Positions 25,674-34,507 of a DNA stretch of 64,000 nt are shown here, piece by piece. Numbering within the stretch: position 1 is the first letter of the stretch; every line of letters starts with the position of its first letter. Source of the stretch: Clostridium_I sp047718555 (GTDB lineage: Bacteria; Bacillota; Clostridia; Clostridiales; Clostridiaceae); the NCBI RefSeq assembly GCF_047718555.1, contig NZ_JBDNRK010000013.1, positions 1-64,000 of the forward strand, written 5' to 3'. A program made the translations under genes and the position numbers. Under the pieces are notes generated by a model. It was not told the DNA's origin and ran no database searches. It saw nothing but the letters and a program-made list of their open reading frames with translations.

Positions 25674-27140
25674 ATGGCAGTTAATTTAAAGGTATCTGCA
25701 GTACCAACAAGAGAAAATCGTTTGGGATCTGTAACAGGTTATAATGGTGATCTTCACGATATTGTAAATAAATCAAAATGTGGAGACTTAAAGAATAGAG
25801 ATAGATGCTTCAGTCAATCCAGTTCTTGTAATGCAGGTTGTGCTCTAGGTCAACTTTCAGGCATAAGAGATGTGGCAATAATAAATCATGCTCCTTCTGG
25901 ATGTACAGCTATGGCACCTAATACTGAAGTTACTAATAGACAGTTAGCCGCTAAAAGAGGAGTTGCAAATGCAACAGTTTTTGTAGGGACAGATATGAAT
26001 GAAAAGGATACAGTGTTTGGCGGTGCAAGTAGTCTTAGTGAAATAGTAAAAGAAACCTATAACAGATATAAGCCAAAGGCAATTTTTATAGGTACATCTT
26101 GCTTAACTGGTATTATAGGGGAAAATGTGGACAGTGTTGTAGAAGATCTTAAAAAAGAAATACCAGTACCTATAGCTGCAGTACATTGTGAAGGCTTCAG
26201 GTCAAGAATATGGGCAACCGGTTTTGATGCTTCAGACCATGCAGTACTTACAAGTATTGTAAAGCCACCAGAAAAAAAAGTTAATGTGATAAATTTTAAA
26301 AACTTTTATGAGAGTGCAAGAGAGGAAATAACCGATATATTCTCAAATTTCGGTGTTAAACCTCTATTTTTATATCAAAATTCTACAGTTGAAGAACTTT
26401 CCCACATATCTGAATCTTTAGCTACTGTAAGCATATGTGGTGTACTAGGATCATATCTTGGAAATGGATTGGAAGAAAAATATGGAGTTCCATTTGTAAA
26501 GAGCATAAACCCACTGGGAGTTGCAGGCTTTGAAACCTGGCTTAGGGGTATAGGAAAGGTTATAAATAAAGAATCAGAGGTTGAAGCCTATATAGAGAAA
26601 GAAAGAGCTATATATTTACCTAAAATAGAAGAAGTCAAGAAAGAACTTAAGGGTCTTAGAGCTGTACTTGGAATGGGACCTGGCTATACTTATGAAGTAT
26701 CCCGTGTACTTCAAGAGCTAGACATGGAAGTAGTATGGGCAGCATCTTGGCATCACGATAAAAAACATGATAATGGTGAACTGCCAGCAGCACTTAAATA
26801 CTTAGATGAACATTCCCCGTATAATTTCAAAGTAAGTGTAGCAGATCAACAGAATTATGAAATACTCAACATATTAAATGAGTATAAACCTGATATATAT
26901 TTCTCACGTCATCCGGGAACTACAGTATGGGCGATAAAACAGGGTGCATCTGCACTATGTGTTAATGATGAGTATATGATATTTGGATATAAAGGAACAT
27001 TGGATTTTGCATACACAGTGCTTGATACAATAAAAAATAGAAGTTTTGAAAAGAATCTGGCAGCTAGAGTTAAATTACCTTACACAGAATGGTGGTACAA
27101 TCAAGACAATTCACTGTTTATGACAAAGGAGGCAAAATAG
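25674..27140 (+). CDS. NifD-like alpha subunit, pair 2
   Basis: 488 residues. P-cluster ligands are Cys52 (in SSCNAGCALG, with Cys45 and Cys56 nearby), Cys77 (APSGC) and Cys143 (GTSCLTGIIG). The cofactor Cys is in TVSICGVLG (about 260). No His matches NifD His442 (LCVNDEYMIFGYKG). HCEGFRSRIW is shared with pair 1. This should be the catalytic subunit of an ATP-driven reductase of the methylthio-alkane reductase type; the sulfhydrylase gene behind it supports thiol release as the reaction. GGGGG precedes the ATG. A fragment of the gene recurs at 34311. Confidence 0.9.
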   Translation: MAVNLKVSAVPTRENRLGSVTGYNGDLHDIVNKSKCGDLKNRDRCFSQSSSCNAGCALGQLSGIRDVAIINHAPSGCTAMAPNTEVTNRQLAAKRGVANATVFVGTDMNEKDTVFGGASSLSEIVKETYNRYKPKAIFIGTSCLTGIIGENVDSVVEDLKKEIPVPIAAVHCEGFRSRIWATGFDASDHAVLTSIVKPPEKKVNVINFKNFYESAREEITDIFSNFGVKPLFLYQNSTVEELSHISESLATVSICGVLGSYLGNGLEEKYGVPFVKSINPLGVAGFETWLRGIGKVINKESEVEAYIEKERAIYLPKIEEVKKELKGLRAVLGMGPGYTYEVSRVLQELDMEVVWAASWHHDKKHDNGELPAALKYLDEHSPYNFKVSVADQQNYEILNILNEYKPDIYFSRHPGTTVWAIKQGASALCVNDEYMIFGYKGTLDFAYTVLDTIKNRSFEKNLAARVKLPYTEWWYNQDNSLFMTKEAK

Positions 27141-27143
27141 TAA

Positions 27144-28442
27144 ATGGCAAAAATATTAGATCAACCTAGGTATAAATGTGCTTTAACAGCTATGCAAACC
27201 GTACAATCAATTCCAGGGGCATTACCTATTTTACATTCAGGACCTGGATGTGGCCAAAAACTTGCAGGGGGAGCTGGGAGCTCTGGGCACTTTTCTCACA
27301 ATATATTTCCTTGCACAAATATAAGTGAAAAAGAAGTAGTATTTGGTGGAGAGAAAAAGCTTAGAGAAACCATATCCAATGCACTTAAGGTTATAGATGC
27401 GGAATTATATGTGGTATTAACCAGTTGTACATCAGAAGTTATAGGTGATGATGCAGAAGAAATTGTTCGTTCTTTTAAAAGTACTGAGAAACCAGTAATA
27501 TATGCCTCAACACCAGGCTTTAAAGGTAACAATTATCTTGGCAATGATTGGGTAATAAAAGCTATTATTGAACAATATTTAAAGCCAACGGATAAGAAGG
27601 TAAAGGGACTTGTCAATATATGGGCTGGAGTTCCATTACATGATCCATTCTGGCTTGGAAACTTAAGACAATTAGAGAAACTTGTGGCGGAGATTGGATT
27701 AATACCAAATACTATATTCGGCCACGACAGAGGTGTTAAAAATTTAGATAAGATACCAGAAGCGGAATTCAATCTTTTGGTAGCTCCTTGGGCAGGGATT
27801 GAAAATGTTGAACTTTTGAAAGAAAAGTTTGGTACACCTTATTTACATTATCCTACCCTTCCAATAGGTGCTACTGAAACTAGCAAGTTTTTACGTGCAG
27901 TAGGCGAATTTGCAGGGATAGATAAGCAAAAAGTTGAAGATGTTATTACAAAAAATGAAGAAGAATATTATTACTATATAGAGCGTTTTGCAGATGTATT
28001 TCTTGAAACCCGTGTAATGTCTAAAAGATTTGTGGTAGTATCAGATGCTCAGTATTCACTTGCGCTGACAAAATTTTTAGTTAATGATTTTGGGCTTTTC
28101 CCATCAAAGCAATATATAATTGATGATACTCCAGATAAATATAGAAAAAATATAGAAGGATATTTCAAAGAATTAAATTATGGAATAGAAGCAGAAGTAG
28201 CATTCTCCAGTGATGGATATCAAATACACAATGAAATAAAAAATACTGATTTTCATGGTTATCCATTGATTTTAGGTAGTTCTTGGGAAAAGAAGGTAGC
28301 TCAAGAAACTAAAGCACACTACCTATCAATTTCATGGCCTATTCAGGAAAGGCTTGTAATAAATAGTTCTTATGTAGGGTATGGTGGAGGACTTAAACTT
28401 TTGGAAGATATTTATTCAGTAGTTCTTACCAGATTTAATTAA
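27144..28442 (+). CDS. NifK-like beta subunit, pair 2
   Basis: 432 residues, 3 bp after the alpha gene. P-cluster ligands Cys12 (YKCALTAM), Cys36 (SGPGC) and the Cys in TSCTSEVIGDD (about 98). GGAGSSGHFSHNIFPC is a glycine-rich loop not seen in pair 1. Pairs with the alpha subunit upstream. The next gene, a sulfhydrylase, begins 31 bp later, giving an apparent operon PNPOx-H-D-K-MetY. Confidence 0.9.
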   Translation: MAKILDQPRYKCALTAMQTVQSIPGALPILHSGPGCGQKLAGGAGSSGHFSHNIFPCTNISEKEVVFGGEKKLRETISNALKVIDAELYVVLTSCTSEVIGDDAEEIVRSFKSTEKPVIYASTPGFKGNNYLGNDWVIKAIIEQYLKPTDKKVKGLVNIWAGVPLHDPFWLGNLRQLEKLVAEIGLIPNTIFGHDRGVKNLDKIPEAEFNLLVAPWAGIENVELLKEKFGTPYLHYPTLPIGATETSKFLRAVGEFAGIDKQKVEDVITKNEEEYYYYIERFADVFLETRVMSKRFVVVSDAQYSLALTKFLVNDFGLFPSKQYIIDDTPDKYRKNIEGYFKELNYGIEAEVAFSSDGYQIHNEIKNTDFHGYPLILGSSWEKKVAQETKAHYLSISWPIQERLVINSSYVGYGGGLKLLEDIYSVVLTRFN

Positions 28443-28473
28443 TATGTTTTAAAATCGAGGGGGAGTATTAAAA

Positions 28474-29787
28474 ATGGCAAATGAAGAATTAAAATTTGAT
28501 ACATTAAAAATAAGAGGAGCCTATAATTCTGCTGAACATAATTATGCAGCTTCTGTGCCTATTTATGAAACAGCAGCTTTTGACTTAGGAAGCGCTGAAA
28601 GGGCAGGAAATTTATTTTCATTTTCTGAACCTGGATTTATTTATACTAGGGTAGGCAATCCTACTACTAATGTTTTGGAGCAAAGAGTAGCGGCATTAGA
28701 TGGAGCTGCTGGTGCTGTGGCTGTTGGATCAGGAATGGCAGCAGTAACTTATACACTATTTAATGTAGCTGAGAATGGTGGAAGAATACTTACAACACCA
28801 TATCTTTATGGAGGAACTATTGATAGCTTCAAAAAGATATACCCTAAATTTGGTGTTGACATAGATAAGTCAGAGAATTTTCACAATCCTGAAGAGCTTG
28901 CCAAAGATATCAAACCAGATACAAAAGCAATATTTGTAGAGAGTATAAGTAATCCTAATGCTGTTATAGCTGACTTGGAAGTACTGGCAAAAGTTGCTCA
29001 TGATCATGATATTCCACTTATAGTTGATAATACTTTTGCAACTCCATATCTTCTTAATCCTATAAAATATGGCGCTGATATTGTTATCTATTCAGCTACA
29101 AAGGCTTTAGGAGGTCATGGAAATTCAATTGCAGGACTTATCTTAGAAAGTGGTAAATTTAACTGGGGAAATGGGAAGTTTCCACAATTTTCTGAGGAAT
29201 TAGACTACACTTTAAGAGACTCAGAAGGAAAATCAAGAACCTTTTTAGATGTATTTCCTGAATTTCCTTTTACCTGGAGAATAAGAAAAAATTATCTTGC
29301 ATATTTTGGTGCTGCTCTTAGTCCATTTAATTCTTATTTAACATTGATAGGAATTGAAACTCTTTCAGAGAGAATTCAAAAGCAAGTTGAAAATACTAAG
29401 AAAATAATTCATTATTTAGAAGACAATGATAAGGTTGAGTGGATTAAACATCCTTCTGCTAAGGATAATCCATATAAAGAACTTGCAGAAAAATATGTAC
29501 CTAAAGGAGCAGGATCAATTTTTAGCTTTGGATTTAAGGGCACAGATGAAGAAATTAATAAATTTTTGAATGCAATAAAATTATTCAATTATCATACAAA
29601 TGTTGGAGATGTAAGATCTCTTATTATTAATTCTCCAAAGACAACTCATGGGGAACTTACAAGAGAGGAACAGGAATTTTCAGATATAGCACCAAATACA
29701 ATTAGAATATCTGTAGGATTAGAAGATCCTGAGGATCTTATTGCAGATTTGGACCAGGCATTTGAGGCAGCTTCAAAAAATAATTAA
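28474..29787 (+). CDS. O-acetylhomoserine sulfhydrylase-like PLP enzyme, copy 2
   Basis: 437 residues, MetY type. KIRGAYNSAEHNYAASVPIYETAAF at the start, PLP Lys in YSATKALGGHGNS (about 209), C-terminal SLIINSPKTTHGEL. It probably condenses O-acetylhomoserine with methanethiol or sulfide from the NifDK-like enzyme directly upstream, giving methionine or homocysteine. A decayed copy of its last 26 codons lies at 36039-36119. Confidence 0.92.
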   Translation: MANEELKFDTLKIRGAYNSAEHNYAASVPIYETAAFDLGSAERAGNLFSFSEPGFIYTRVGNPTTNVLEQRVAALDGAAGAVAVGSGMAAVTYTLFNVAENGGRILTTPYLYGGTIDSFKKIYPKFGVDIDKSENFHNPEELAKDIKPDTKAIFVESISNPNAVIADLEVLAKVAHDHDIPLIVDNTFATPYLLNPIKYGADIVIYSATKALGGHGNSIAGLILESGKFNWGNGKFPQFSEELDYTLRDSEGKSRTFLDVFPEFPFTWRIRKNYLAYFGAALSPFNSYLTLIGIETLSERIQKQVENTKKIIHYLEDNDKVEWIKHPSAKDNPYKELAEKYVPKGAGSIFSFGFKGTDEEINKFLNAIKLFNYHTNVGDVRSLIINSPKTTHGELTREEQEFSDIAPNTIRISVGLEDPEDLIADLDQAFEAASKNN

Positions 29788-29922
29788 GTCAGTATGCTAG
29801 TCTATTTTGAATCCTACTGCGTCAACAGAACCCTCAGATAGCTCACTATCTTCGAAACCTGTTTCCTTGTTGGATTGAAAATATACGTTGCATCTTTGAC
29901 TTGTTATTTATTTTCAGATGCC
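29787..29922 (+). repeat. Palindromic mini-element copy 4 (long form)
   Basis: Starts with GTCAGTATGCTAGTC and ends GACTTGTTATTTATTTTCAGATGCC, with about 90 bp of extra internal sequence (CCTACTGCGTCAACAGAACC...). It may be the longer parent of the 55-67 bp copies. Confidence 0.6.
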
Positions 29923-29974
29923 TAAAAAGGCATTTGAATAATGTTTTAATATTCTTTTACGAGGAGATGATTTA

Positions 29975-30316
29975 ATGTCATATAAAGTTGCAATTGCCAC
30001 TTCTGATGGTAAATTTGTTAATCAGCATTTTGGTAAAGCTACAAAATTTGAAATTTATGAAGTTGAAGATAAAAAATTCAATTTGTTAGAAGTTAGGGAA
30101 AATAGCCCTGCTTGCGGTGATAATGGTCATCAGGAAAATGCTATGTATGATAGCATAAATCTTTTATTGGATTGTAAAATAGTACTTATAAGTATGATAG
30201 GTGTGGGCCCGGACCAGGTATTATTTGATAAGGGTATACTCAGTTATGAAACTTCTGATTCCATAGAGAATGCCTTACAATATGTTTCTTCTAATATTGA
30301 AGGCAAATATTTTTAA
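29975..30316 (+). CDS. NifX/NafY-domain cofactor-binding protein 1
   Basis: 113 residues, dinitrogenase FeMo-cofactor biosynthesis domain. Starts MSYKVAIATSDGKFVNQHFGKA with the conserved NQHFG. Such proteins carry NifB-co or related clusters to the apo-enzyme. GAGGAGATGA precedes the ATG. It adjoins the second sulfhydrylase and a sister gene, and both are duplicated at 36160 and 36687. It likely chaperones the cofactor for the NifDK-like reductases. Confidence 0.85.
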   Translation: MSYKVAIATSDGKFVNQHFGKATKFEIYEVEDKKFNLLEVRENSPACGDNGHQENAMYDSINLLLDCKIVLISMIGVGPDQVLFDKGILSYETSDSIENALQYVSSNIEGKYF

Positions 30317-30370
30317 TATAAATAAATTCCGAGTAAATAGGTATGTATGATAAGGATTGGAGATGATAAA

Positions 30371-30715
30371 ATGTCATACAAAATAGCAGTTGCCAGCAGT
30401 GATGGTAAAGATATAAATCAGCACTTTGGAAGGGCTGAACAGTTTTTTGTCTATGAAGTAGAAGATGACAAGAATTTTAAATTTGTAGAATTAAGAAGAG
30501 CCACAGATTTTCATAGTGAACATGAGGATCATGTAACTAAATTGAAAAATACTATAAAAGGATTAAATGGATGTAAGATTGTATTAGTGACACAAATAGG
30601 AGATGGTGCTTCTAGAATATTAAGAAGTAATGGAATAGAGGCTTTTGACGTAGAAGATTCAATAGAGAATGCTTTACCTAAATTGATTAAATACTATTCA
30701 ACAGTTAACTTGTAA
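30371..30715 (+). CDS. NifX/NafY-domain cofactor-binding protein 2
   Basis: 114 residues from the ATG at 30371, with GGAG upstream; in-frame ATA/ATG at 30347 is less likely. Domain start MSYKIAVASSDGKDINQHFGRA keeps NQHFG. A His/Asp-rich segment, FHSEHEDHV (about 57-65), is absent from protein 1 and could bind metal. Probably carries or protects the NifB-derived cluster. A paired copy is at 36687. Confidence 0.85.
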   Translation: MSYKIAVASSDGKDINQHFGRAEQFFVYEVEDDKNFKFVELRRATDFHSEHEDHVTKLKNTIKGLNGCKIVLVTQIGDGASRILRSNGIEAFDVEDSIENALPKLIKYYSTVNL

Positions 30716-30839
30716 TAAAATCATTTTACAAATATTAGTATAAAAATTATATTAATTACAATAAAATAGATTTGAAAAGTATGAATTGCATTTTAAGTTT
30801 AGTTCTAAAAAATGGAACTATAATTAATAAAATATTTAA

Positions 30840-30899
30840 TTTAGTTGATTAGATATACTAAAGGCTAAGTTTAATCTTAAAAGATTAAACTTAGCCTTT
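30840..30899 (+). promoter_or_regulatory. L11: leader RNA with TTAG/CTAA inner stem
   Basis: Inner hairpin TTAG-ATATA-CTAA at 30849-30861, a compensated stem unique to this copy. Outer helix TTAGTT/GGCTAA. Terminator GGCTAAGTTTAATC with GATTAAACTTAGCC; the T tract is weak. No clear promoter; upstream sequence has degenerate traces of the usual box. Confidence 0.8.
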
Positions 30900-30966
30900 A
30901 GTATTTTAATAATAGTGGGAATACAAACTCCAACTGAGTAAGATTCATTGATGAGGTGGTATATAA

Positions 30967-31947
30967 ATGGCAGTAAATATATTAAAAAAGATCCGCAATG
31001 CAGATTCTGAAAAAGCATTTTTTTTCGAAGATTATGACGGAGTGAAAATATATACAAAAGTTTGGTATCCAAAAGAAAAAGATAATATAAAGGGAATTAT
31101 TCAAATAGCACATGGTTTAGGGGAAACTACTGAGTATTATGAAGAATTTGCAAATTTTTTTAGAAGAAACGGATATGTAGTATATATTAATGAAGCATTA
31201 GGGCACGGTAGGACAGCAGGAAACATAGATGATTCAAATTATAAATATAATGCGGGTAATGCAGGGACAGATGGTTTAAATCACATGGCTGTAGATTTGA
31301 AAATATTAACTGAAAATATTAAAAAGAAATATCCTGATAAAAAGATTTTTCTTCTAGGTCATAGTTTAGGGTCTGTAATATCACAAATTTATGCTTATAA
31401 ATATGGTGGTGGTATAAATGGCATTATATGCACTGGTGCAATAAGTGAATTAAATGAAGAAAGATTTGAATATTTATTACAGATAGCTAGAGAAGAAATA
31501 GAAAAACGTGGAAGACTTGAACCTTCAGTAGAAGTATTTAATGCTCTATTTGGAGATTTAAATGACAAATTTAAGCCTGCTAGAACAGAATTTGATTGGA
31601 TAACCAGTGATGAAAAATTGCTTAAGGAATCATTAGAATCACCTTATGCTAATATACCCTTTAACGTTGGTTTTTATTTTGACTTCATTAATGCATTAAA
31701 AGATAGAAACGAAAAGAATAATATTGAAAAGATTCCAAAGGATTTACCAATATTTTTCCTGTCGGGCAGCGAGGATCCTCTTAGTGATAATGGTAATGGG
31801 ATTAAAGAATTATTTAATATTTATAAAGAGCAAAGATTAAAAGATATATCTTTTAATATGTACGAAGGAAAAAGACACAGTATATTAAGAGAAACTAACA
31901 GAAATTTGGTGTTTAAAGATATACTTCATTGGATTGATAGTCACTAA
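30967..31947 (+). CDS. Alpha/beta hydrolase, monoacylglycerol-lipase-like
   Basis: 326 residues. Oxyanion segment HGLGETTEYYEEF (about 49), NEALGHGRTAG (about 75), nucleophile Ser in GHSLGS (about 136), Asp in LSGSEDPL and His in KRHSILRE near the end. It lacks a signal, so is cytoplasmic. Under L11 it may hydrolyse an ester or thioester of an imported sulfur compound. The substrate is not deducible. Confidence 0.85.
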   Translation: MAVNILKKIRNADSEKAFFFEDYDGVKIYTKVWYPKEKDNIKGIIQIAHGLGETTEYYEEFANFFRRNGYVVYINEALGHGRTAGNIDDSNYKYNAGNAGTDGLNHMAVDLKILTENIKKKYPDKKIFLLGHSLGSVISQIYAYKYGGGINGIICTGAISELNEERFEYLLQIAREEIEKRGRLEPSVEVFNALFGDLNDKFKPARTEFDWITSDEKLLKESLESPYANIPFNVGFYFDFINALKDRNEKNNIEKIPKDLPIFFLSGSEDPLSDNGNGIKELFNIYKEQRLKDISFNMYEGKRHSILRETNRNLVFKDILHWIDSH

Positions 31948-31950
31948 TTC

Positions 31951-31995
31951 TAATAATAAATAAACTATTGATAAAAAATAGTTTATTTATTATAA
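31951..31995. terminator. Long AT-rich hairpin
   Basis: ATAATAAATAAACTATT pairs with AATAGTTTATTTATTAT. It probably ends the hydrolase message. Confidence 0.55.
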
Positions 31996-32005
31996 TTAGC
32001 TTGTA

Positions 32006-32025
32006 TTTAGTCGACGTCGACTAAA
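32006..32025. promoter_or_regulatory. Perfect 20-bp palindrome, probable operator
   Basis: TTTAGTCGACGTCGACTAAA is a perfect inverted repeat about 35 bp before the MFS gene. Its TAGTCGACTA-like halves resemble sites of dimeric repressors such as TetR-type proteins (inference). No such repressor is in the window. Confidence 0.6.
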
Positions 32026-32060
32026 TGTGAAAAGTTTTGAAAGAAGTGGTATTAGTGATT

Positions 32061-33245
32061 ATGAAAAATGATACTGTTGCAGATACAAATTTTAAATTAA
32101 ATAATTCTTTAGTTTTAGTCATGGCAATAACCTGTGGGGTTACAGTAGCAAATTTATACTATATACAACCTTTACTCTCTGAAATAGCCAGAGTTTTTGG
32201 AGTTAATGAAGTAAGTATAGGTTTTGTGGCTATGCTCACTCAAATAGGATACGCAGTTGGCATGTTCTTTTTACTTCCTTTGGCGGATATAAGAGAAAAA
32301 AGATTTATGATTGTTACATTATTAATATGTGCTGCTTGTTCACTTATGTTGATGTCTTATTCCTTTAATATAAAATTTGTGGCAATTGCATCTTTTGCTA
32401 TTGGCTTCACTTCTGTAGTTCCTCAACTTATGGTACCACTTTCAGCAGAACTTGCAGATCCAAAAGTAAGAGGCAAAATAATTGGTACAGTCTTTAGTGG
32501 ATTATTAATAGGAATATTATTATCCCGTACCTTCAGCGGAATTGTAGGAGAACATTTTGGATGGAGAGTAGTTTATTTTATTGCTTCAATAATGATGTTG
32601 ATTTTAGCTGTTACTGTAAAGTTGTTAGTGCCTATATGTAAGCCTACTTCAAAATTAAAATATGGTCAATTAATGAAATCAATGGGAACACTAGTGAAAA
32701 CTCAACCTGTTTTAAGAGAAGCTGCTTTTAATGGAGCTATGATGTTTGCTGCATTTAGTATACTTTGGACATCACTTACTTTTTTATTAGAAAGTTCACA
32801 TTATCATATGGGTGCAGAGGTTGCTGGATTATTTGGATTAGTTGGAATTGCAGGAGCCTTAGCTTCACCGTCTGTAGGTAGAATAGCAGACAAGAAGAGT
32901 CCTAAATTTACTATTGGAATAGCGATAATTATTACAATAATAGCATATATATTTTTCTTAGTTTTTGGGTTTAAAATTTGGGGATTAATTATTGGAGTTA
33001 TATTGCTTGATTTGGGAGTTCAGTCCTGTCAGGTATCCAATCAGGCTAGAATACAAGCATTAGATGGAAAGGCTCGGAATAGAATTAATACGGTGTTTAT
33101 GGTTTCCTATTTCATAGGAGGGGCTTTAGGATCTTTCTTTAGTTCATATAGCTATTTACATTTTGGATGGATTGGAGTATGTTTATTGGGATTGATTACG
33201 CAAGTTGCTGCACTTATTGGTTATAAACTTGGTAAAACAAAGTAA
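32061..33245 (+). CDS. MFS transporter
   Basis: 394 residues from the ATG at 32061; a TTG at 32037 would add eight residues, and neither has a strong ribosome site. Twelve predicted membrane segments, with the MFS loop GYAVGMFFLLPLADIREKR between segments 2 and 3. Sequence class resembles drug or arabinose-type proton antiporters. It may export a toxic thiol or an unwanted product. It lacks the leader RNA; a perfect palindrome upstream suggests separate repression. Confidence 0.85.
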   Translation: MKNDTVADTNFKLNNSLVLVMAITCGVTVANLYYIQPLLSEIARVFGVNEVSIGFVAMLTQIGYAVGMFFLLPLADIREKRFMIVTLLICAACSLMLMSYSFNIKFVAIASFAIGFTSVVPQLMVPLSAELADPKVRGKIIGTVFSGLLIGILLSRTFSGIVGEHFGWRVVYFIASIMMLILAVTVKLLVPICKPTSKLKYGQLMKSMGTLVKTQPVLREAAFNGAMMFAAFSILWTSLTFLLESSHYHMGAEVAGLFGLVGIAGALASPSVGRIADKKSPKFTIGIAIIITIIAYIFFLVFGFKIWGLIIGVILLDLGVQSCQVSNQARIQALDGKARNRINTVFMVSYFIGGALGSFFSSYSYLHFGWIGVCLLGLITQVAALIGYKLGKTK

Positions 33246-33312
33246 GGCACATTTAAATAAATAACTGGTCAATATGCTAGAATCTTTGACTTACTATTTA
33301 TTTTCATATGCC
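33246..33312 (+). repeat. Palindromic mini-element copy 5
   Basis: 67 bp, GGCACATTTAAATAAATAA at the left and ACTATTTATTTTCATATGCC at the right, the clearest pair of inverted ends in the family. It sits between the MFS gene and the GntR regulator. Confidence 0.7.
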
Positions 33313-33338
33313 TAAATCAAAGGAGATAAAGCAGAGAT

Positions 33339-34004
33339 ATGGATAAATTCATAATAAAAAAAACACAATCTTATTATGAACAGGCTTATAATAGCATTAA
33401 ACAGATGATTTTTAATGGTACATTTAAAAATGGTGAATATATTTGTGAAACAAAGATTGCTGAACAATTTGAGACCAGTAGAAGTCCTGTAAGAGAAGCC
33501 ATAAGAAGTTTAGAAATGGAAGGACTATTAATAAAAGATGGTAGAAAATTTAAAGTATATGAACCAACAAAAGAAGATATGCAGCAAATTTTTGAATGTC
33601 GTGAAGGTTTAGAATTTGTTGCAGTAAAACTGGCTACAGAAAGAGCTTCAAATGATGAGCTGGAGAAGATTGAAAATGCTTTATTTCAGGTTGAAAATGA
33701 AATAAAAAAGCCTAATTATAAATTAGACACTGGAATAATTTTATTGAATACAAAATTTCATGATTTAATTTTAGAATATAGCAAAAACATTCGTATTAAA
33801 AATCAATTGGATAACTTAAAATCTTTAGTTTATTTTTATAGAATAATAACTTTAAATGAAAAAAATAGATATGAGGAAATATATGAACAACATCTAGAAA
33901 TTTTTAGGCTTATGAAAGAAAGAAATTCACAAAAGGCAGCAGAATGTATGTTTAGACATATAGAATGCGATATAGAGCATGTTAGAATGTTAATAGATAA
34001 TTGA
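33339..34004 (+). CDS. GntR-family (FCD) transcriptional regulator
   Basis: 221 residues. Winged helix at about 12-75 (KIAEQFETSRSPVREAIRSLEMEGLL) and a helical ligand domain with the FCD-type metal residues (RE near 93, KFHDLIL near 140, FRHIECDIEH near 207). Ligands of such proteins are usually small organic acids. It could control the MFS gene or the neighbouring operon. A decayed copy is at 37124-37474. The ribosome site AAAGGAGAT precedes the ATG. Confidence 0.88.
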   Translation: MDKFIIKKTQSYYEQAYNSIKQMIFNGTFKNGEYICETKIAEQFETSRSPVREAIRSLEMEGLLIKDGRKFKVYEPTKEDMQQIFECREGLEFVAVKLATERASNDELEKIENALFQVENEIKKPNYKLDTGIILLNTKFHDLILEYSKNIRIKNQLDNLKSLVYFYRIITLNEKNRYEEIYEQHLEIFRLMKERNSQKAAECMFRHIECDIEHVRMLIDN

Positions 34005-34022
34005 TTTACAATTTTATTAATA

Positions 34023-34158
34023 TTGACAAAATGATTTATTGGATTTATAATAAAAACTAAATAAATTTAATGGTGGGAAAATTTCCATATACAGTTAACT
34101 AGACAAACTAGAGACTATATTTGCTTCTATATATTTGAAGTAAATAATAGTCTTTTTT
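34023..34158 (+). promoter_or_regulatory. L12: promoter and leader RNA now heading a remnant
   Basis: TTGACA (34023) N17 TATAAT (34046). Inner hairpin CTAG-ACAAA-CTAG at 34099-34111, outer helix AGTT/GACT, AA in place of GA. Terminator GACTATATTTGCTTC with GAAGTAAATAATAGTC. Downstream lie only a nifD fragment and then the third cysteine synthase. Confidence 0.82.
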
Positions 34159-34310
34159 ATTTTTCTATTTAAATATCAATACAACAATGATGAATATTAA
34201 CATTAATACTTTAAAATTACTAGTAGTTTACTGTGTTACTAGTAAAATTTAAGCTAATTATTGATTTTTAAAATAATCAACTAGTGTTTAATGGTTAGGG
34301 ATAAGCAGTG

Positions 34311-34394
34311 CCAACAAGAGAAAATCGTTTGGGATCTGTAACAGGTTGTAATGGTGATCTTCACGATATTGTGAAGAAATCAAAAGGAATATAA
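34311..34394 (+). pseudogene. Fragment of the nifD-like gene (pair 2)
   Basis: Encodes VPTRENRLGSVTGCNGDLHDIV, nearly identical to residues 10-31 of the 25674 gene, then KKSKGI and stop. No start. It ends in AAAAGGAATATAA, which is also the end of the histidine kinase gene at 2920-2932, so a junction between two duplicated blocks lies here. Confidence 0.8.
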
Positions 34395-34446
34395 AAAAAT
34401 TATTTATAAATAATAAAAAACTATAGAATTTATGTATGTAATATGA

Positions 34447-34471
34447 TATTATAAAAAACAAATATGAATAG
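34447..34471 (+). promoter_or_regulatory. Core promoter and sulfur box of cysK-3
   Basis: TATTAT at 34447 followed by AAAAAACAAATATGAATAGTA, the counterpart of the cysK-1 box, again without a leader hairpin. Confidence 0.4.
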
Positions 34472-34507
34472 TAGGTTATAATGTAAAATTTTAGGGGGGA
34501 AATAAAT

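Noticed and set aside
17123..28442. Bona fide nitrogen fixation (nifHDK)
   Set aside because: The NifD His442 counterpart is absent, nifE/N/V are lacking, and the neighbours are sulfur enzymes. A nitrogenase-like C-S reductase is a better fit.
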